Below, one piece after another: positions 23,702 through 31,370 of a stretch of 36,359 nucleotides of DNA; position 1 is the first letter of the stretch, and each line of letters begins with the position of its first letter. The stretch covers positions 1 through 36,359 of the forward strand of contig RAYF01000058.1 of the NCBI GenBank assembly GCA_003611745.1, given 5' to 3'. Source of the DNA: a bacterium D16-36 (lineage in GTDB: Bacteria; Bacillota; Clostridia; Lachnospirales; Lachnospiraceae). The translations under genes were made by a program, and so were the position numbers. The notes under the pieces are model-generated. The model saw only the letters and a list, made by a program, of their open reading frames with translations. It was not told the DNA's origin and searched no databases.

Positions 23702-24164
23702 ATGTTTTTTCTATAAATCTGTCATGTTTCTGCCTGCAACTGCTTTCAGTGTATGCCTTTTTTTCGTACAACTCATTCATCCGATGCGCCACCTGCACCC
23801 ATGTCATATCCTCTATGTAATACAGGGTGAGGATATTCTGCATTTCTATGTCACTGACGGATGCTATGTATTCTTCCACTTCATTTGTCAGATGGAGCAG
23901 GCCCTCTTCCTGCCTGTGCAGGATTTCTTTCCGGAGTTTTAACTGGTATTTCGTTTCTTCATATTCCGGGACCGGGAACCCGGTAACCTTTGCCGTGCCT
24001 AACGGTTTCCTCCCCCTTTTTCCCTTAGTCACGGTATCGCCTACAAAGCCGTAGTCTGTATGCTCCAGCTTCGCTATCCTGCCATCCAGTTTTCCTATGG
24101 TTCCGCGCAGGCTTTTTATGCGTGCCACTGCGTCAGAATATTTCTGTAATATTTCCTTTTCCAC
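23700..24164 (-). CDS. ArpU/RinA-like late transcription regulator
   Basis: 154 aa, GTG start with AAAGGAG 9 nt upstream. The N-terminal half is coiled coil (SLRGTIGKLDGRIAKLEH) with a basic KGKRGRKPLG patch. The C-terminal part has a sigma-region-4-like HTH: LTLYYIEDMTWVQVAHRMNE, then YTESSCRQKHDRFI. This matches the DUF1492/ArpU/RinA group that activates phage late operons. It is the last gene of the leftward early cluster, is followed by terminators, and precedes the terminase operon, as expected for a late switch. Confidence 0.82.
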   Translation of the reverse strand: MEKEILQKYSDAVARIKSLRGTIGKLDGRIAKLEHTDYGFVGDTVTKGKRGRKPLGTAKVTGFPVPEYEETKYQLKLRKEILHRQEEGLLHLTNEVEEYIASVSDIEMQNILTLYYIEDMTWVQVAHRMNELYEKKAYTESSCRQKHDRFIEKT

Positions 24165-24206
24165 TCCGCTTTACTCCTTTAAGATCCTGCTGCCAAATGC
24201 ATCCGT

Positions 24207-24548
24207 TTATCCTGTTGCCCTGCTGCCGTCCGATTGGTATGCTTCCGGCCGTGGCTGCCATGCAACGACATACCCATCCATATTTTCCCCGCCATTCCAC
24301 CAGTGGCCGTTCCCGAACTTATAATGGCGGATGTCTGTCACATCCCCACTCTGGAATGTCACCTGATATCCGTAAAAATCCTGTGTGACAGGGTTTATCC
24401 CCTCTTCCGGGTTCTTGTCCCTGCACGGAATCCAGCCGTTTGTATACATCTGGCCATACAGGAGGTTTACGATTTTTTTCTTTGACTGCTCCGGTACTGT
24501 ACTGTTCTTTATTTCTGCGATACATTCTTTTAATTCCTGTCCTGTCAC
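24207..24548 (-). CDS. DUF551-like small phage protein
   Basis: 113 aa from a GTG at 24548 that overlaps the upstream TGA (GAGTGACA); GGAG lies about 8 nt upstream. The core NGWIPCRDKNPEEGINPVTQ, then YQVTFQSGDVTDIRHYKFGN and GYVVAWQPRPEAY, follows the DUF551 pattern (W-I-P-C ... V-A-W-x-P-x-P-x-Y). DUF551 proteins are common in phage early regions and have no known function. The first 40 residues form a helical extension. Confidence 0.75.
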   Translation of the reverse strand: MTGQELKECIAEIKNSTVPEQSKKKIVNLLYGQMYTNGWIPCRDKNPEEGINPVTQDFYGYQVTFQSGDVTDIRHYKFGNGHWWNGGENMDGYVVAWQPRPEAYQSDGSRATG

Positions 24549-24865
24549 TCTATGCCACTCCAATCTATTGCCTGTCCACAATTTTCACAATGCGGCAAGT
24601 ATCTGCCGCCATATTCATCTTGACAGACAATCCAGCCGCAATTTGGGCAGCAATCGTGATTATACTCGTCTTTGGCTGGTTTCTTCTCCCCCTGCCTTTC
24701 CCTTGCCTCCCGGCACTCCTCGACTGTACCGATTTCCTCATATGCCTTTAATTTCTCTGCAACCTTCAAAATCTTCATAATTTCGCTTTTCTCACAAGTA
24801 ATGTCTAAATCAAATGTAAAAGCAACACCACCTTTATCGCTTGTCATTGTTAATCTATCCGTCAT
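24545..24865 (-). CDS. Zinc-ribbon early protein, unknown
   Basis: 106 aa. Residues 1-60 are helical (EKSEIMKILKVAEKLKAYEE). The C-terminal third has two CxxC pairs, CPNCG and CENCG, a zinc-ribbon arrangement ending in DWSGIE. This type is widespread in Clostridia phage early regions; role unknown. ATG overlaps the TGA of the DUF4406 gene, and its own TGA overlaps the GTG of the DUF551 gene, so three genes are coupled. Confidence 0.75.
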   Translation of the reverse strand: MTDRLTMTSDKGGVAFTFDLDITCEKSEIMKILKVAEKLKAYEEIGTVEECREARERQGEKKPAKDEYNHDCCPNCGWIVCQDEYGGRYLPHCENCGQAIDWSGIE

Positions 24866-25164
24866 TCCGCTTCCTCCATAATTATAATCTTGTCTTTTGC
24901 CAATGCATAGCCATATTCACGGTTAGCGCCACATGATTTTTCCCAGCCGCTCAACATATAAATGCTGCCGCACATACCAAGCATGGTAAACGCCATTTCC
25001 ATATATTCCTCATATGAGGTATCGTTTGGCATAGCAGAATTAACTGACACAGGATTGATAACCGAATACCCTTGTTCCTCCAATCTTTTCTGTGCTTTTG
25101 CGAAACGGTCTATGTAGTCAAAAGTTCCCGTAATTGCTCCGCTGATATAAATTCGTTCTTTTAT
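24862..25164 (-). CDS. DUF4406 protein, apparent ATA start codon
   Basis: 100 aa counted from ATA at 25164. The sequence KERIYISGAITGTFDYIDRF, then GYSVINPVSVNS, the central TSYEEYMEMAFTMLGMC and SGWEKSCGANREYGYAL match DUF4406, a nucleoside deoxyribosyltransferase-like fold, over its full length. The usual start is MKERIYISG; here GGAGGG sits 6 nt before ATA AAA GAA, exactly where ATG should be. No in-frame ATG/GTG/TTG precedes the first beta strand. The next TTG (25083) would remove 27 residues including the IYISG nucleotide-binding strand. Either ATA initiates weakly or the start has been lost. Confidence 0.7.
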   Translation of the reverse strand: MKERIYISGAITGTFDYIDRFAKAQKRLEEQGYSVINPVSVNSAMPNDTSYEEYMEMAFTMLGMCGSIYMLSGWEKSCGANREYGYALAKDKIIIMEEAE

Positions 25165-25179
25165 TTTGCACCCTCCAAT

Positions 25180-25488
25180 CTATTCATCCGCAACTCCGCC
25201 AGACTTGGCAATTTTAATGCCTGTGCCGCCAGTCCTGACAACTTCTATGGCATCCACCAGCATGGTATGCCCGATAATCGCTGCCATGTACGACGCATCC
25301 GACACGTGCCTGTATATCAGGGCAGTTTCTTTTTCCAGCAGGATTTCAAGCTGCCCTAAAACTTTATCCACATCGTAGGCAGCCGGAATGTTTTTTAGCT
25401 GGCCGTATGCATTATCTATACTTGTGCAATACCTGTTTGCAAACATAAACTCTGCTACATCCTTCCTTCTGATTAAATCATTTCCCAT
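25180..25488 (-). CDS. Conserved phage protein, unknown
   Basis: 102 aa. The opening NDLIRRKDVAEFMFANRY is a common 'LIRRKDV' start of small early proteins in Clostridia phages. The middle (LEILLEKETALIYRHVSDAS) and tail (HTMLVDAIEVVRTGGTGIKI) show no catalytic motif I can name. The ATG overlaps the previous gene by 11 nt. Confidence 0.65.
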   Translation of the reverse strand: MGNDLIRRKDVAEFMFANRYCTSIDNAYGQLKNIPAAYDVDKVLGQLEILLEKETALIYRHVSDASYMAAIIGHTMLVDAIEVVRTGGTGIKIAKSGGVADE

Positions 25489-25873
25489 GCCTGCTGCCCC
25501 TCCCTGTTTCTTTTATCTTTACATCAACATGCCCGACTATCTTTTTGAAGTCTTTCAGGACCAGCCCTGATACAGTAACGCCATCTGTTAAATAATATCC
25601 CCTAAACTTATCATAATAAATGTTAGTTACGACAACTTCTCCATGGTAGCCATTGTCTGTAACTACGTCACCTACCTTTATTACTTCTGTGGCTTTGTGT
25701 ATGGCAGGCCTTATTACATTCCTGTATGCCGCTCCCCCGAACACTTTTATAATCTGCTCTGCGCCGCCTTTCTGCCGTATAACCAGTCCATCAGCACAGT
25801 TATGCAAAATCCATCTTGCTACAATACACCCTATCCTGTTTATAACCTTATTTTTAATTTTCAATATCAGCAT
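25478..25873 (-). CDS. Hypothetical early protein
   Basis: 131 aa, basic N-terminus (ILKIKNKVINRIGCIVARWI), then a beta-rich part (VIKVGDVVTDNGYHGEVVVT, YYDKFRGYYLTDGVTV) that resembles an SH3-like barrel. I do not recognise a named family. The ATG overlaps the stop of the ASCH-like gene and has GAGGGG 7 nt upstream; the 3' end overlaps the next gene by 11 nt. Confidence 0.6.
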   Translation of the reverse strand: MLILKIKNKVINRIGCIVARWILHNCADGLVIRQKGGAEQIIKVFGGAAYRNVIRPAIHKATEVIKVGDVVTDNGYHGEVVVTNIYYDKFRGYYLTDGVTVSGLVLKDFKKIVGHVDVKIKETGRGSRHGK

Positions 25874-26502
25874 TTACATTCCCCTCCCTCTGGCTTGCCG
25901 CACCGCCCAAATTCTATAACCCATACCCATGGGTTAGCGTCCCAGCCAAACTTACTTCGGTCTGGCTTTTTTATGGTGGAATCCCATACAGCTTTAAAAC
26001 CAAGTGTATAATATCCTCCTCCATCCTCTGACTGATATATTACCGGCCCATCTTCATCTGGGCGTTTTTCCTCATAGCACCGTACTGCCCCTTCCATTTG
26101 TGCCTGCTTTTCAGTAATATCCTGCAGCCGTTCCACCCTTACATCCTTTACTTTTAACCAAATGCGCGCTGCTGCCCTCGGCATATGGATAGAGGGATGC
26201 CAGCGGCAATGGAAATTATTGCCATCTGCCCTGTAGTAATACTTTTCCTCCTGATAGTCTAAGCTTCCCCTGCACCATGTTTCCCTGACATACAATATAT
26301 CCCCCGGCTGGTACTGGTATGTCCCGATGATATCGCTGCAGTCTTCCCATTGTTTCGGTACTTCCTTATCATCAAATATGTATTTCCTGCCAGTATAAAA
26401 TAATGGCTGCGGCTTCATCGCACGCCTTGTCTCTTTCTTCCTGCCGTCCAGTATTGCCTGTACCATTCCTGTATTAAATAATATTGGCAGTATCCTGCTC
26501 AT
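25867..26502 (-). CDS. ASCH-like phage protein
   Basis: 211 aa. PILFNTGMVQAILDGRKKET, then RRAMKPQP, YQPGDILYVRETWCRG, the HMPRAAARIWLKVKDVRVER stretch and the closing FGWDANPWVWVIEFGR match a widespread phage family related to ASCH domains, a fold linked to RNA/modified-nucleotide binding. The exact substrate is unknown. ATG at 26502 has GAGG about 8 nt upstream. First of a run of short overlapping genes extending to the late regulator. Confidence 0.75.
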   Translation of the reverse strand: MSRILPILFNTGMVQAILDGRKKETRRAMKPQPLFYTGRKYIFDDKEVPKQWEDCSDIIGTYQYQPGDILYVRETWCRGSLDYQEEKYYYRADGNNFHCRWHPSIHMPRAAARIWLKVKDVRVERLQDITEKQAQMEGAVRCYEEKRPDEDGPVIYQSEDGGGYYTLGFKAVWDSTIKKPDRSKFGWDANPWVWVIEFGRCGKPEGGECKC

Positions 26503-26549
26503 TCCAATACCTCACTTTCTTTACTTCACCGCCCATACACTCACCGATT

Positions 26550-26711
26550 TCATTCTTTAATATCCCACCATGAAGCATCTAGCTTTTCCTCATACCAATC
26601 ATGGAAAATTTCAGATATTTCCTCGTCCGTCGTTCCATCTTCAAATTCCATGATTTCCTCATATTTTACATTTGCAAATCCAGTTCCAAGATAAAATATA
26701 ACTTTTCTCAT
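26550..26711 (-). CDS. 53-aa acidic phage protein
   Basis: A 53-codon gene: RKVIFYLGTGFANVKYEEI, then EFEDGTTDEEISEIFHDW and a DASWWDIKE end. The pattern (short beta strands, acidic helix, closing W-W) is that of a small family often found in Bacillota phage early regions. AAGGAAGA directly precedes the ATG at 26711. Function unknown. Confidence 0.7.
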   Translation of the reverse strand: MRKVIFYLGTGFANVKYEEIMEFEDGTTDEEISEIFHDWYEEKLDASWWDIKE

Positions 26712-26730
26712 TCTTCCTTTTCTTCCACAA

Positions 26731-26777
26731 TCCCCCTAAATCCCCTAATTCTATTGTACAGGAGATTTGAGGGGGAG
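26731..26777. other. Imperfect intergenic hairpin
   Basis: TCCCCCT...AAATC...CC can pair with GG...GATTT...AGGGGGA across about 47 nt between two genes. There is no T-run after it on the minus strand, so a terminator role is doubtful; mRNA processing or stability is possible. Confidence 0.35.
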
Positions 26778-26791
26778 TTGTACCAAGTTAT

Positions 26792-27487
26792 TTATTGTAT
26801 CCATGCTTCTTGTGGTACATTTTCCAAGAGCCTATCAAGTTTCTTTAGTGTGCTTCCATTCCAACAATACTTAAATCCCTCTGTTTCTCCATCTGCATTT
26901 TCATATAATTCCTCAATTTCTTTTATCATTTTTAGATAACTCGTATTTTCACTTCGTAAAATATCCATAGCGGATTTTATACAATCGTATCTGTAAGTAA
27001 GTCCAATATACGCTTGATAAACTCTAAAACAGCACTGCATTGTTTCAATCATCTTGTCTTTCGTGAGAACTTTAATTTTCTTTACAGCCTCTTCGTTTGC
27101 ATATGTACTTTCAAAACTTCCCAAACCGTAATAATCGCCCTCGTATGTATCAAATCCAAGCATTTCTCCGCCCTTATTGACTGCCGCGAAGAATAAATCA
27201 AAATATTCTGGAATGTATTCATTGCCTAAATCATATTGCATTTGCTCGCATTCTGCGGATAAGGTCGAAAACATCATCTTAAATTCATACGCATCATCTT
27301 CATCACCGTCAAGCGCATTAAGAAGTGTTTCATCATCGCTGTCAATATAATACTGCACATCTCCGCATGCTTCTGATATATCCCATAATGAATTTCTTAT
27401 ATCATCAAGATTCAGTCCTTTTGCAATCGGCTTTTTATACCGCAAATTCATTGCTTTTATCCGCCTTGTTTCCTCTGGATTTGTCAC
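26792..27487 (-). CDS. Conserved hypothetical protein, helical
   Basis: 231 aa, GTG start with AAGGAGG about 8 nt upstream. It is acidic and helix rich: NLRYKKPIAKGLNLDDIRNS, SEACGDVQYYIDSDDETLLN, KMMFSTLSAECEQMQYDLGN, then YDCIKSAMDILRSENTSYLK. It resembles proteins in many Clostridia prophages of unknown function. The gene is much more A/T rich than the modification and late genes, suggesting a different recent origin. Confidence 0.65.
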   Translation of the reverse strand: MTNPEETRRIKAMNLRYKKPIAKGLNLDDIRNSLWDISEACGDVQYYIDSDDETLLNALDGDEDDAYEFKMMFSTLSAECEQMQYDLGNEYIPEYFDLFFAAVNKGGEMLGFDTYEGDYYGLGSFESTYANEEAVKKIKVLTKDKMIETMQCCFRVYQAYIGLTYRYDCIKSAMDILRSENTSYLKMIKEIEELYENADGETEGFKYCWNGSTLKKLDRLLENVPQEAWIQ

Positions 27488-27535
27488 TTCCCTATCCTCC
27501 TTAACTCCTTATCAAACAAACTGTAAAAAATCCAC

Positions 27536-27778
27536 TTATTCTGTTACCTCACTCCCCAGCCATCCCTCCCAGTCCCCGCAGGCATCCCCACTTGGAAATT
27601 CCTGTTCTGTCCATTGATAATCTTCTTTAACCCTGCACAGGAAGGCTGCCAGTTCTTCATTGCCCATACTTCTGATTTTTTCTGCATTAGTTATTTTCCT
27701 ATGTTTTTCCTTGTAGTTTCCTTCCATGCACATCCTGCATTCGTCGCAGGGCTGCTCTATCCCGTATGTGCAAGCCAT
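27536..27778 (-). CDS. Cys-rich small protein, unknown
   Basis: 80 aa from the ATG at 27778, which has GGGAGGATTGACT upstream (an in-frame upstream start would bury that site). ACTYGIEQPCDECRMCMEG contains four cysteines likely to bind zinc. The rest (NEELAAFLCRVKEDY, DWEGWLGSEV) resembles short phage early proteins with no assigned role. It is coupled to the preceding small Cys-rich gene by a 2-nt gap. Confidence 0.65.
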   Translation of the reverse strand: MACTYGIEQPCDECRMCMEGNYKEKHRKITNAEKIRSMGNEELAAFLCRVKEDYQWTEQEFPSGDACGDWEGWLGSEVTE

Positions 27779-27780
27779 AG

Positions 27781-27954
27781 TCAATCCTCCCATTCCTTAT
27801 CCATCCATTCCATTTTGCATTCGTCGCATGCACTGTGGCCACTGCTGCCGTCATATTTACATCCGGGGCTGGATGGGCATGCTATGTAACCTACTGTGCA
27901 TATATCTGCCTCTTTATCCTGCAGGCTTTTTATCAGCACTTCCCTGTTTGTCAT
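27781..27954 (-). CDS. 57-aa Cys-rich protein
   Basis: A 57-codon gene with GGGGGAAGC upstream of the ATG at 27954. NREVLIKSLQDKEADICTVG, then IACPSSPGCKY and SACDECKMEWMDKEW show six cysteines in a zinc-binding-like spacing. It ends 2 nt before the next gene start and begins 11 nt after the HNH gene. Function unknown. Confidence 0.65.
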   Translation of the reverse strand: MTNREVLIKSLQDKEADICTVGYIACPSSPGCKYDGSSGHSACDECKMEWMDKEWED

Positions 27955-27965
27955 ATGCTTCCCCC

Positions 27966-28514
27966 TTATTTTTCAAACTGGTATGTAAAGCCGTCCGATG
28001 CAAACGGTTTCTTTACTTTGCCATGGCAGCGGTCAAGCACTGCCTGGTAGCTCATGTGGTTCTGCCTTGCCGCTTCCCTTGCGGAGCGGTAAACTTCGAC
28101 TTCCTCCCCGCCCTCCGCCACCTTGAACACGCTTTTCCTCCGCCCGGACATATGCCCTGTCATTTTCCCTAATTCCCTGCTGCTGGCAAAGCCTATGTTG
28201 TCTGCCCGGTTATCTGACACAATCCCGTTTTTATGGTACGGCACAAGGCTCCTGCCCCGGCTGCCATGCCATGTCTCGGCCATAACCTTGAGCACTGCAA
28301 CGTCCTTCGCTTTCCCATCTGCCGTTAATTTTACGAACAGCCTGTCCCTTGGGGCCCTGCCCTGCTTCCTGTATGGCGTCATGTCCCGGACACGCCCATC
28401 CGGGAACACCCTCTGGATATCCCCTGCCCTGCTTGCCCGGTACTTCCCCCCGTACCCCGGGATGTCCCTCCACCACCCCGGGCCGACATCGGCCGGGATA
28501 TATGCCTTTGCCAT
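27966..28514 (-). CDS. NUMOD4/HNH endonuclease-like protein
   Basis: 182 aa from the ATG at 28514, preceded by AAGGAGG with 8 nt spacing. Residues about 13-35 carry the NUMOD4 signature (WWRDIPGYGGKYRASRAGDI). Residues about 75-115 carry an HNH_3-like core (VPYHKNGIVSDNRADNIGFA) in which a Tyr replaces one conserved His/Asn position. The C-terminus (YRSAREAARQNHMSYQAVL, GFTYQFE) is a NUMOD1-like DNA-binding repeat. This is the make-up of free-standing phage homing endonucleases. It lies in the modification/early region beside a duplicated 26-bp leader. Confidence 0.8.
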   Translation of the reverse strand: MAKAYIPADVGPGWWRDIPGYGGKYRASRAGDIQRVFPDGRVRDMTPYRKQGRAPRDRLFVKLTADGKAKDVAVLKVMAETWHGSRGRSLVPYHKNGIVSDNRADNIGFASSRELGKMTGHMSGRRKSVFKVAEGGEEVEVYRSAREAARQNHMSYQAVLDRCHGKVKKPFASDGFTYQFEK

Positions 28515-28526
28515 CCCCACCGCCTC

Positions 28527-28552
28527 CTTTTTCCATATATTGTCCGTTGATT
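28527..28552. repeat. 26-bp repeat, copy 1 (upstream of HNH gene)
   Basis: Read on the plus strand it begins CTTTTTCCATATATTGTC and ends GTTGATT. A copy with one mismatch lies at 29030-29055. Copy 1 overlaps the start of the HNH gene's RBS on the minus strand. Confidence 0.75.
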
Positions 28553-28580
28553 ATATAGGCATGGGCATGCTGCCCTCTGG

Positions 28581-28976
28581 CTATGCCACATCATTGATGC
28601 TGAAAACAATCCCCCTGCAATAAGGCTCTCCGTCCTCATAAACCATAAATGTTTCGTGCGGTATCCCGGTTTCGTACGCCCATGTGATTTCCTGTCCGTC
28701 AGCGTCCTTTTCTCCACCGCACCAGATAGCCTTGATAGTTTTCTCACCGACGGCTATAGGGGCGTCAGAAACCCTTTCCCCTTTAACCCATGCAGCACCG
28801 CCCCCATAACAGCCGATTTCTTCACGGATTGCACCATCAAATTCCATAAGGTCATCAGATGCACCGTAGACAATTACAAATCCGTTTTCTTTCGCTGTTT
28901 CGATTTCTTCTTTGGTAAACTGCGGATAACCATATTTTTTTCCGCTGATTGACTTTGCAAATTCTTTTATATCCAT
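28581..28976 (-). CDS. Conserved phage protein (YGYPQFTKEEI family), unknown
   Basis: 131 aa. MDIKEFAKSISGKKYGYPQF, then TKEEIETAKENGFVIVYGAS, the central DDLMEFDGAIREEIGCYGGG and the C-terminal TGIPHETFMVYEDGEPYCRG are typical of a protein frequent in gut phages and prophages. No enzyme motif is recognisable. The ATG has GGAGGCTTAAAAG upstream. The gene is flanked by the two copies of the 26-bp repeat. Confidence 0.65.
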   Translation of the reverse strand: MDIKEFAKSISGKKYGYPQFTKEEIETAKENGFVIVYGASDDLMEFDGAIREEIGCYGGGAAWVKGERVSDAPIAVGEKTIKAIWCGGEKDADGQEITWAYETGIPHETFMVYEDGEPYCRGIVFSINDVA

Positions 28977-29029
28977 CTTTTAAGCCTCCGTCTTCTGCCC
29001 CTGCAGGGCTTCCTTTATTTTTATATTCC

Positions 29030-29055
29030 CTTTTTCCATATATTGTCTGTTGATT
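29030..29055. repeat. 26-bp repeat, copy 2
   Basis: 25 of 26 bases match copy 1 at 28527-28552. It lies about 54 nt upstream of the 131-aa gene on the minus strand. Its right end supplies the TTGATT of the plus-strand promoter-like sequence. Confidence 0.75.
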
Positions 29056-29078
29056 GTCCGAACATATTTTCTTATAAT
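29050..29078 (+). promoter_or_regulatory. Plus-strand promoter-like sequence
   Basis: TTGATT (29050-29055), 17 nt, TATAAT (29073-29078). It would transcribe into the 3' end of the cytosine methylase gene in antisense direction. An AGAAAGGAG followed by a three-codon frame (ATG ATT TTA TAA) lies just downstream. No gene on the plus strand follows, so the role is unclear. Confidence 0.4.
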
Positions 29079-29115
29079 CTTATTACCACCCAGAAAGGAG
29101 CACCTGCCAATGATT

Positions 29116-30516
29116 TTATAATTTTTCTGCTATTTCCCTTACAACAGGCACCGTCACCCCATTGCCCGCCTGCTTGTACAGCTGGGTGTCGCTGTTTACA
29201 AATGCCGCCCTTTCAAAATATAAATCTTCCCATCCCTGCAAGCGGAAACATTCTTTTGGTGTCAGTTTCCGTACTGCTATGTAACATTGGTATTTCTCGT
29301 ACCATGCTGCATATACGGCCAAGCCTTCTGATAATTGTATGTAAGCGCCATTTTCCGGGTTACCTGCAGGTGCCGGGATATCAACAGCTACCCCATGCCT
29401 GTCCTGGCCCGTCAGTGTAAACATAGGCTCGCCATTTTCTTTAAGCCGCCTTCCATTCTGCCGCTTTTCTGCCCATCCGGGCGTAAGGACCGGCACTGCT
29501 ATTTTGGGTTCATTCCCTGAGTGCCCATTGCTTACCAGCGTCCTGGATATCCCGCCCGGGAAATGGACTGTCTTCCTCTGGTTGTAATTCTTTCCGGCAT
29601 GCAGTATATCCCCGTGGAACAGGGTCCCGACACCGGAAGTTTCCCGGGGCCGGCTGCCCACCCCTTTGCAGTACCTGCCCTCTATGGCCCTTGCGTTTCC
29701 GGTAATGTTTACCCCTGCACCATAATTTATGTCCATAAAACATTTCACGGCAATACACGGTTCCCTGCCGCCGCCTTCCATCTTATTAAGGCGCGGGGCT
29801 GCCCCGCCAGTATCATATATCCGCCCCTGGTTTGGATTCCCCCTTGTGGATGTGGGGAGGTAATTTCCTATCTGCAGAATACGGTTGCCTCTATCTGTTC
29901 CTTCGATAGGTAATATTTTTCTGGCACCTTTTCTTCTAAGATGCCCGACAGTGTATATCCGCTCCCTGTTTTGCGGGACGAACCATGCACTGTTGATATT
30001 CTGCCATTCGATATCGTACCCGAGCCTGTCCATTTCAGAGAGGATTGACAGATAGTCGAGTCCTCTGTTGCTAGAAAGCATTCCCTTAACGTTTTCATAG
30101 ATAAGCCACTCGGGTCTGCTTTCTTCTTTTTGTTCTTCCAGCAGTCTAAAAATTTCCCGTACAAGGATGCTTCTGCCCCCCCTAAGCCCTTTCCGCTGCC
30201 CTGCAGCGGAGAAGTCCTGGCAGGGTGCCCCGAAACACCAGCATCCTGCGTCGGGCAGGCTTCCGGCATCCACACCCCTGATGTCATCTGCGTACCATTC
30301 CCCATTCCTGTATCCCTCCTTCAATATTTCCTTCTGGCGCTTCCGCAGCGGCAGTTTTGACAGCCCCTCCCTCTGCCCCTCTGTTATCAGGTGCATGGAG
30401 ATATAAGACGCCGCTGCAAATTTATCCAGTTCACAGAACCCGGCACATGTGTGCCCTGCCAGTTCCATTCCACGCCGGAAGCCTCCAACCCCTGCAAAAA
30501 AGTCCAAGAATTTCAT
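29116..30516 (-). CDS. DNA (cytosine-5-)-methyltransferase
   Basis: 466 aa from the ATG at 30516. Conserved C5-MTase motifs are in order: motif I DFFAGVGGF (5-13), motif IV GAPCQDFS with catalytic Cys99, motif VI ENVKG (about 141), motif VIII QNRER (182-186), motif IX RKLTPKECFRLQGW and motif X KQAGNGVTVPV near the C-terminus. The long segment between VIII and IX (about 215-410) is the target-recognition part and includes several Gly/Asn-rich stretches. No cognate restriction gene is adjacent, so it is probably a solitary phage methylase that masks host restriction sites. Target unknown. Confidence 0.93.
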   Translation of the reverse strand: MKFLDFFAGVGGFRRGMELAGHTCAGFCELDKFAAASYISMHLITEGQREGLSKLPLRKRQKEILKEGYRNGEWYADDIRGVDAGSLPDAGCWCFGAPCQDFSAAGQRKGLRGGRSILVREIFRLLEEQKEESRPEWLIYENVKGMLSSNRGLDYLSILSEMDRLGYDIEWQNINSAWFVPQNRERIYTVGHLRRKGARKILPIEGTDRGNRILQIGNYLPTSTRGNPNQGRIYDTGGAAPRLNKMEGGGREPCIAVKCFMDINYGAGVNITGNARAIEGRYCKGVGSRPRETSGVGTLFHGDILHAGKNYNQRKTVHFPGGISRTLVSNGHSGNEPKIAVPVLTPGWAEKRQNGRRLKENGEPMFTLTGQDRHGVAVDIPAPAGNPENGAYIQLSEGLAVYAAWYEKYQCYIAVRKLTPKECFRLQGWEDLYFERAAFVNSDTQLYKQAGNGVTVPVVREIAEKL

Positions 30517-30558
30517 AACCTTGCCCCCAGTCATCCAGATACATCCTATATATAAAAC

Positions 30559-31368
30559 TTATATAAAATCCCTTATGTCCATCTGCCCAGCCTGGTAATT
30601 CATCCAGACAACTTCCGTCCTCGGCCTGCCCTGCTCCGCACAGCTTTTAAAATATTTTTTATGCCAGCCCTGCAGATAGTCATTGTACATTTCTGATTCA
30701 TAGCCGGATATCATTATTTTTGCGCTGCTGGCCACTGCTGCCCTTAACAGCTCTTCATTATCCCCGTCTGACATCTCATGCTTATACTGCTTTCTGTTTC
30801 TGGTACCCAGCAGGTACGGAGGGTCCCAGTACTGGAACACCCCCGGATGGTCAAACCGTTTTATCACTTCCAGCGCCGGGCGGTTCTCAATCTGCACCAT
30901 CCGCAGCCGCCCGGCAATTTCAATAACCCATCCCGGCAGGCGGCACCAGTCCCGGAGTGCATATGCCTTTTCCCTGCCAACGATATCATTCTTCCATCCG
31001 ACCTTCCCGCCTGCTGTCCGGAACCCATGCCCCTGCCAGCAGCGCACGAGGAACCCTGCTGCCCCCATGTAAGGATCTTCCTGTCCTTCCATGCAGCCTG
31101 TAAACTGTGAATCGTATACTTCCCTGCTGAACGGCGTTGTCATAAGGAGCCATGCCAGCCTCTCCGGGTCCTCCTGTATGCACCGGAACAGGTTCACCAC
31201 ATCAGAATCCAAATCATTCACCGTCTCAATATCAGAGGGGGCTTTATTGAATAGCACAGCCCCGCTCCCAAAGAACGGCTCCACATAGGAATGATGCCTT
31301 GGCATCAAATCCACAATCCGGGCTGCTATGTTCCATTTGCTGCCGGGATATTTTAATATCTTTTTCAT
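30559..31368 (-). CDS. D12-class DNA N6-adenine methyltransferase (Dam-like)
   Basis: 269 aa. KYPGSK (6-11), motif I EPFFGSGAVLF (30-40) and motif IV DPPY (182-185, within FQYWDPPYLLGTR) are the D12/Dam family signatures. The family methylates adenine in short sequences such as GATC; the exact target here is not readable. The ATG lies 2 nt after the PAPS-reductase-like gene with GGGAGG about 10 nt upstream, so the two are co-translated; the cytosine methylase gene follows 42 nt later. Confidence 0.93.
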   Translation of the reverse strand: MKKILKYPGSKWNIAARIVDLMPRHHSYVEPFFGSGAVLFNKAPSDIETVNDLDSDVVNLFRCIQEDPERLAWLLMTTPFSREVYDSQFTGCMEGQEDPYMGAAGFLVRCWQGHGFRTAGGKVGWKNDIVGREKAYALRDWCRLPGWVIEIAGRLRMVQIENRPALEVIKRFDHPGVFQYWDPPYLLGTRNRKQYKHEMSDGDNEELLRAAVASSAKIMISGYESEMYNDYLQGWHKKYFKSCAEQGRPRTEVVWMNYQAGQMDIRDFI

Positions 31369-31370
31369 CC

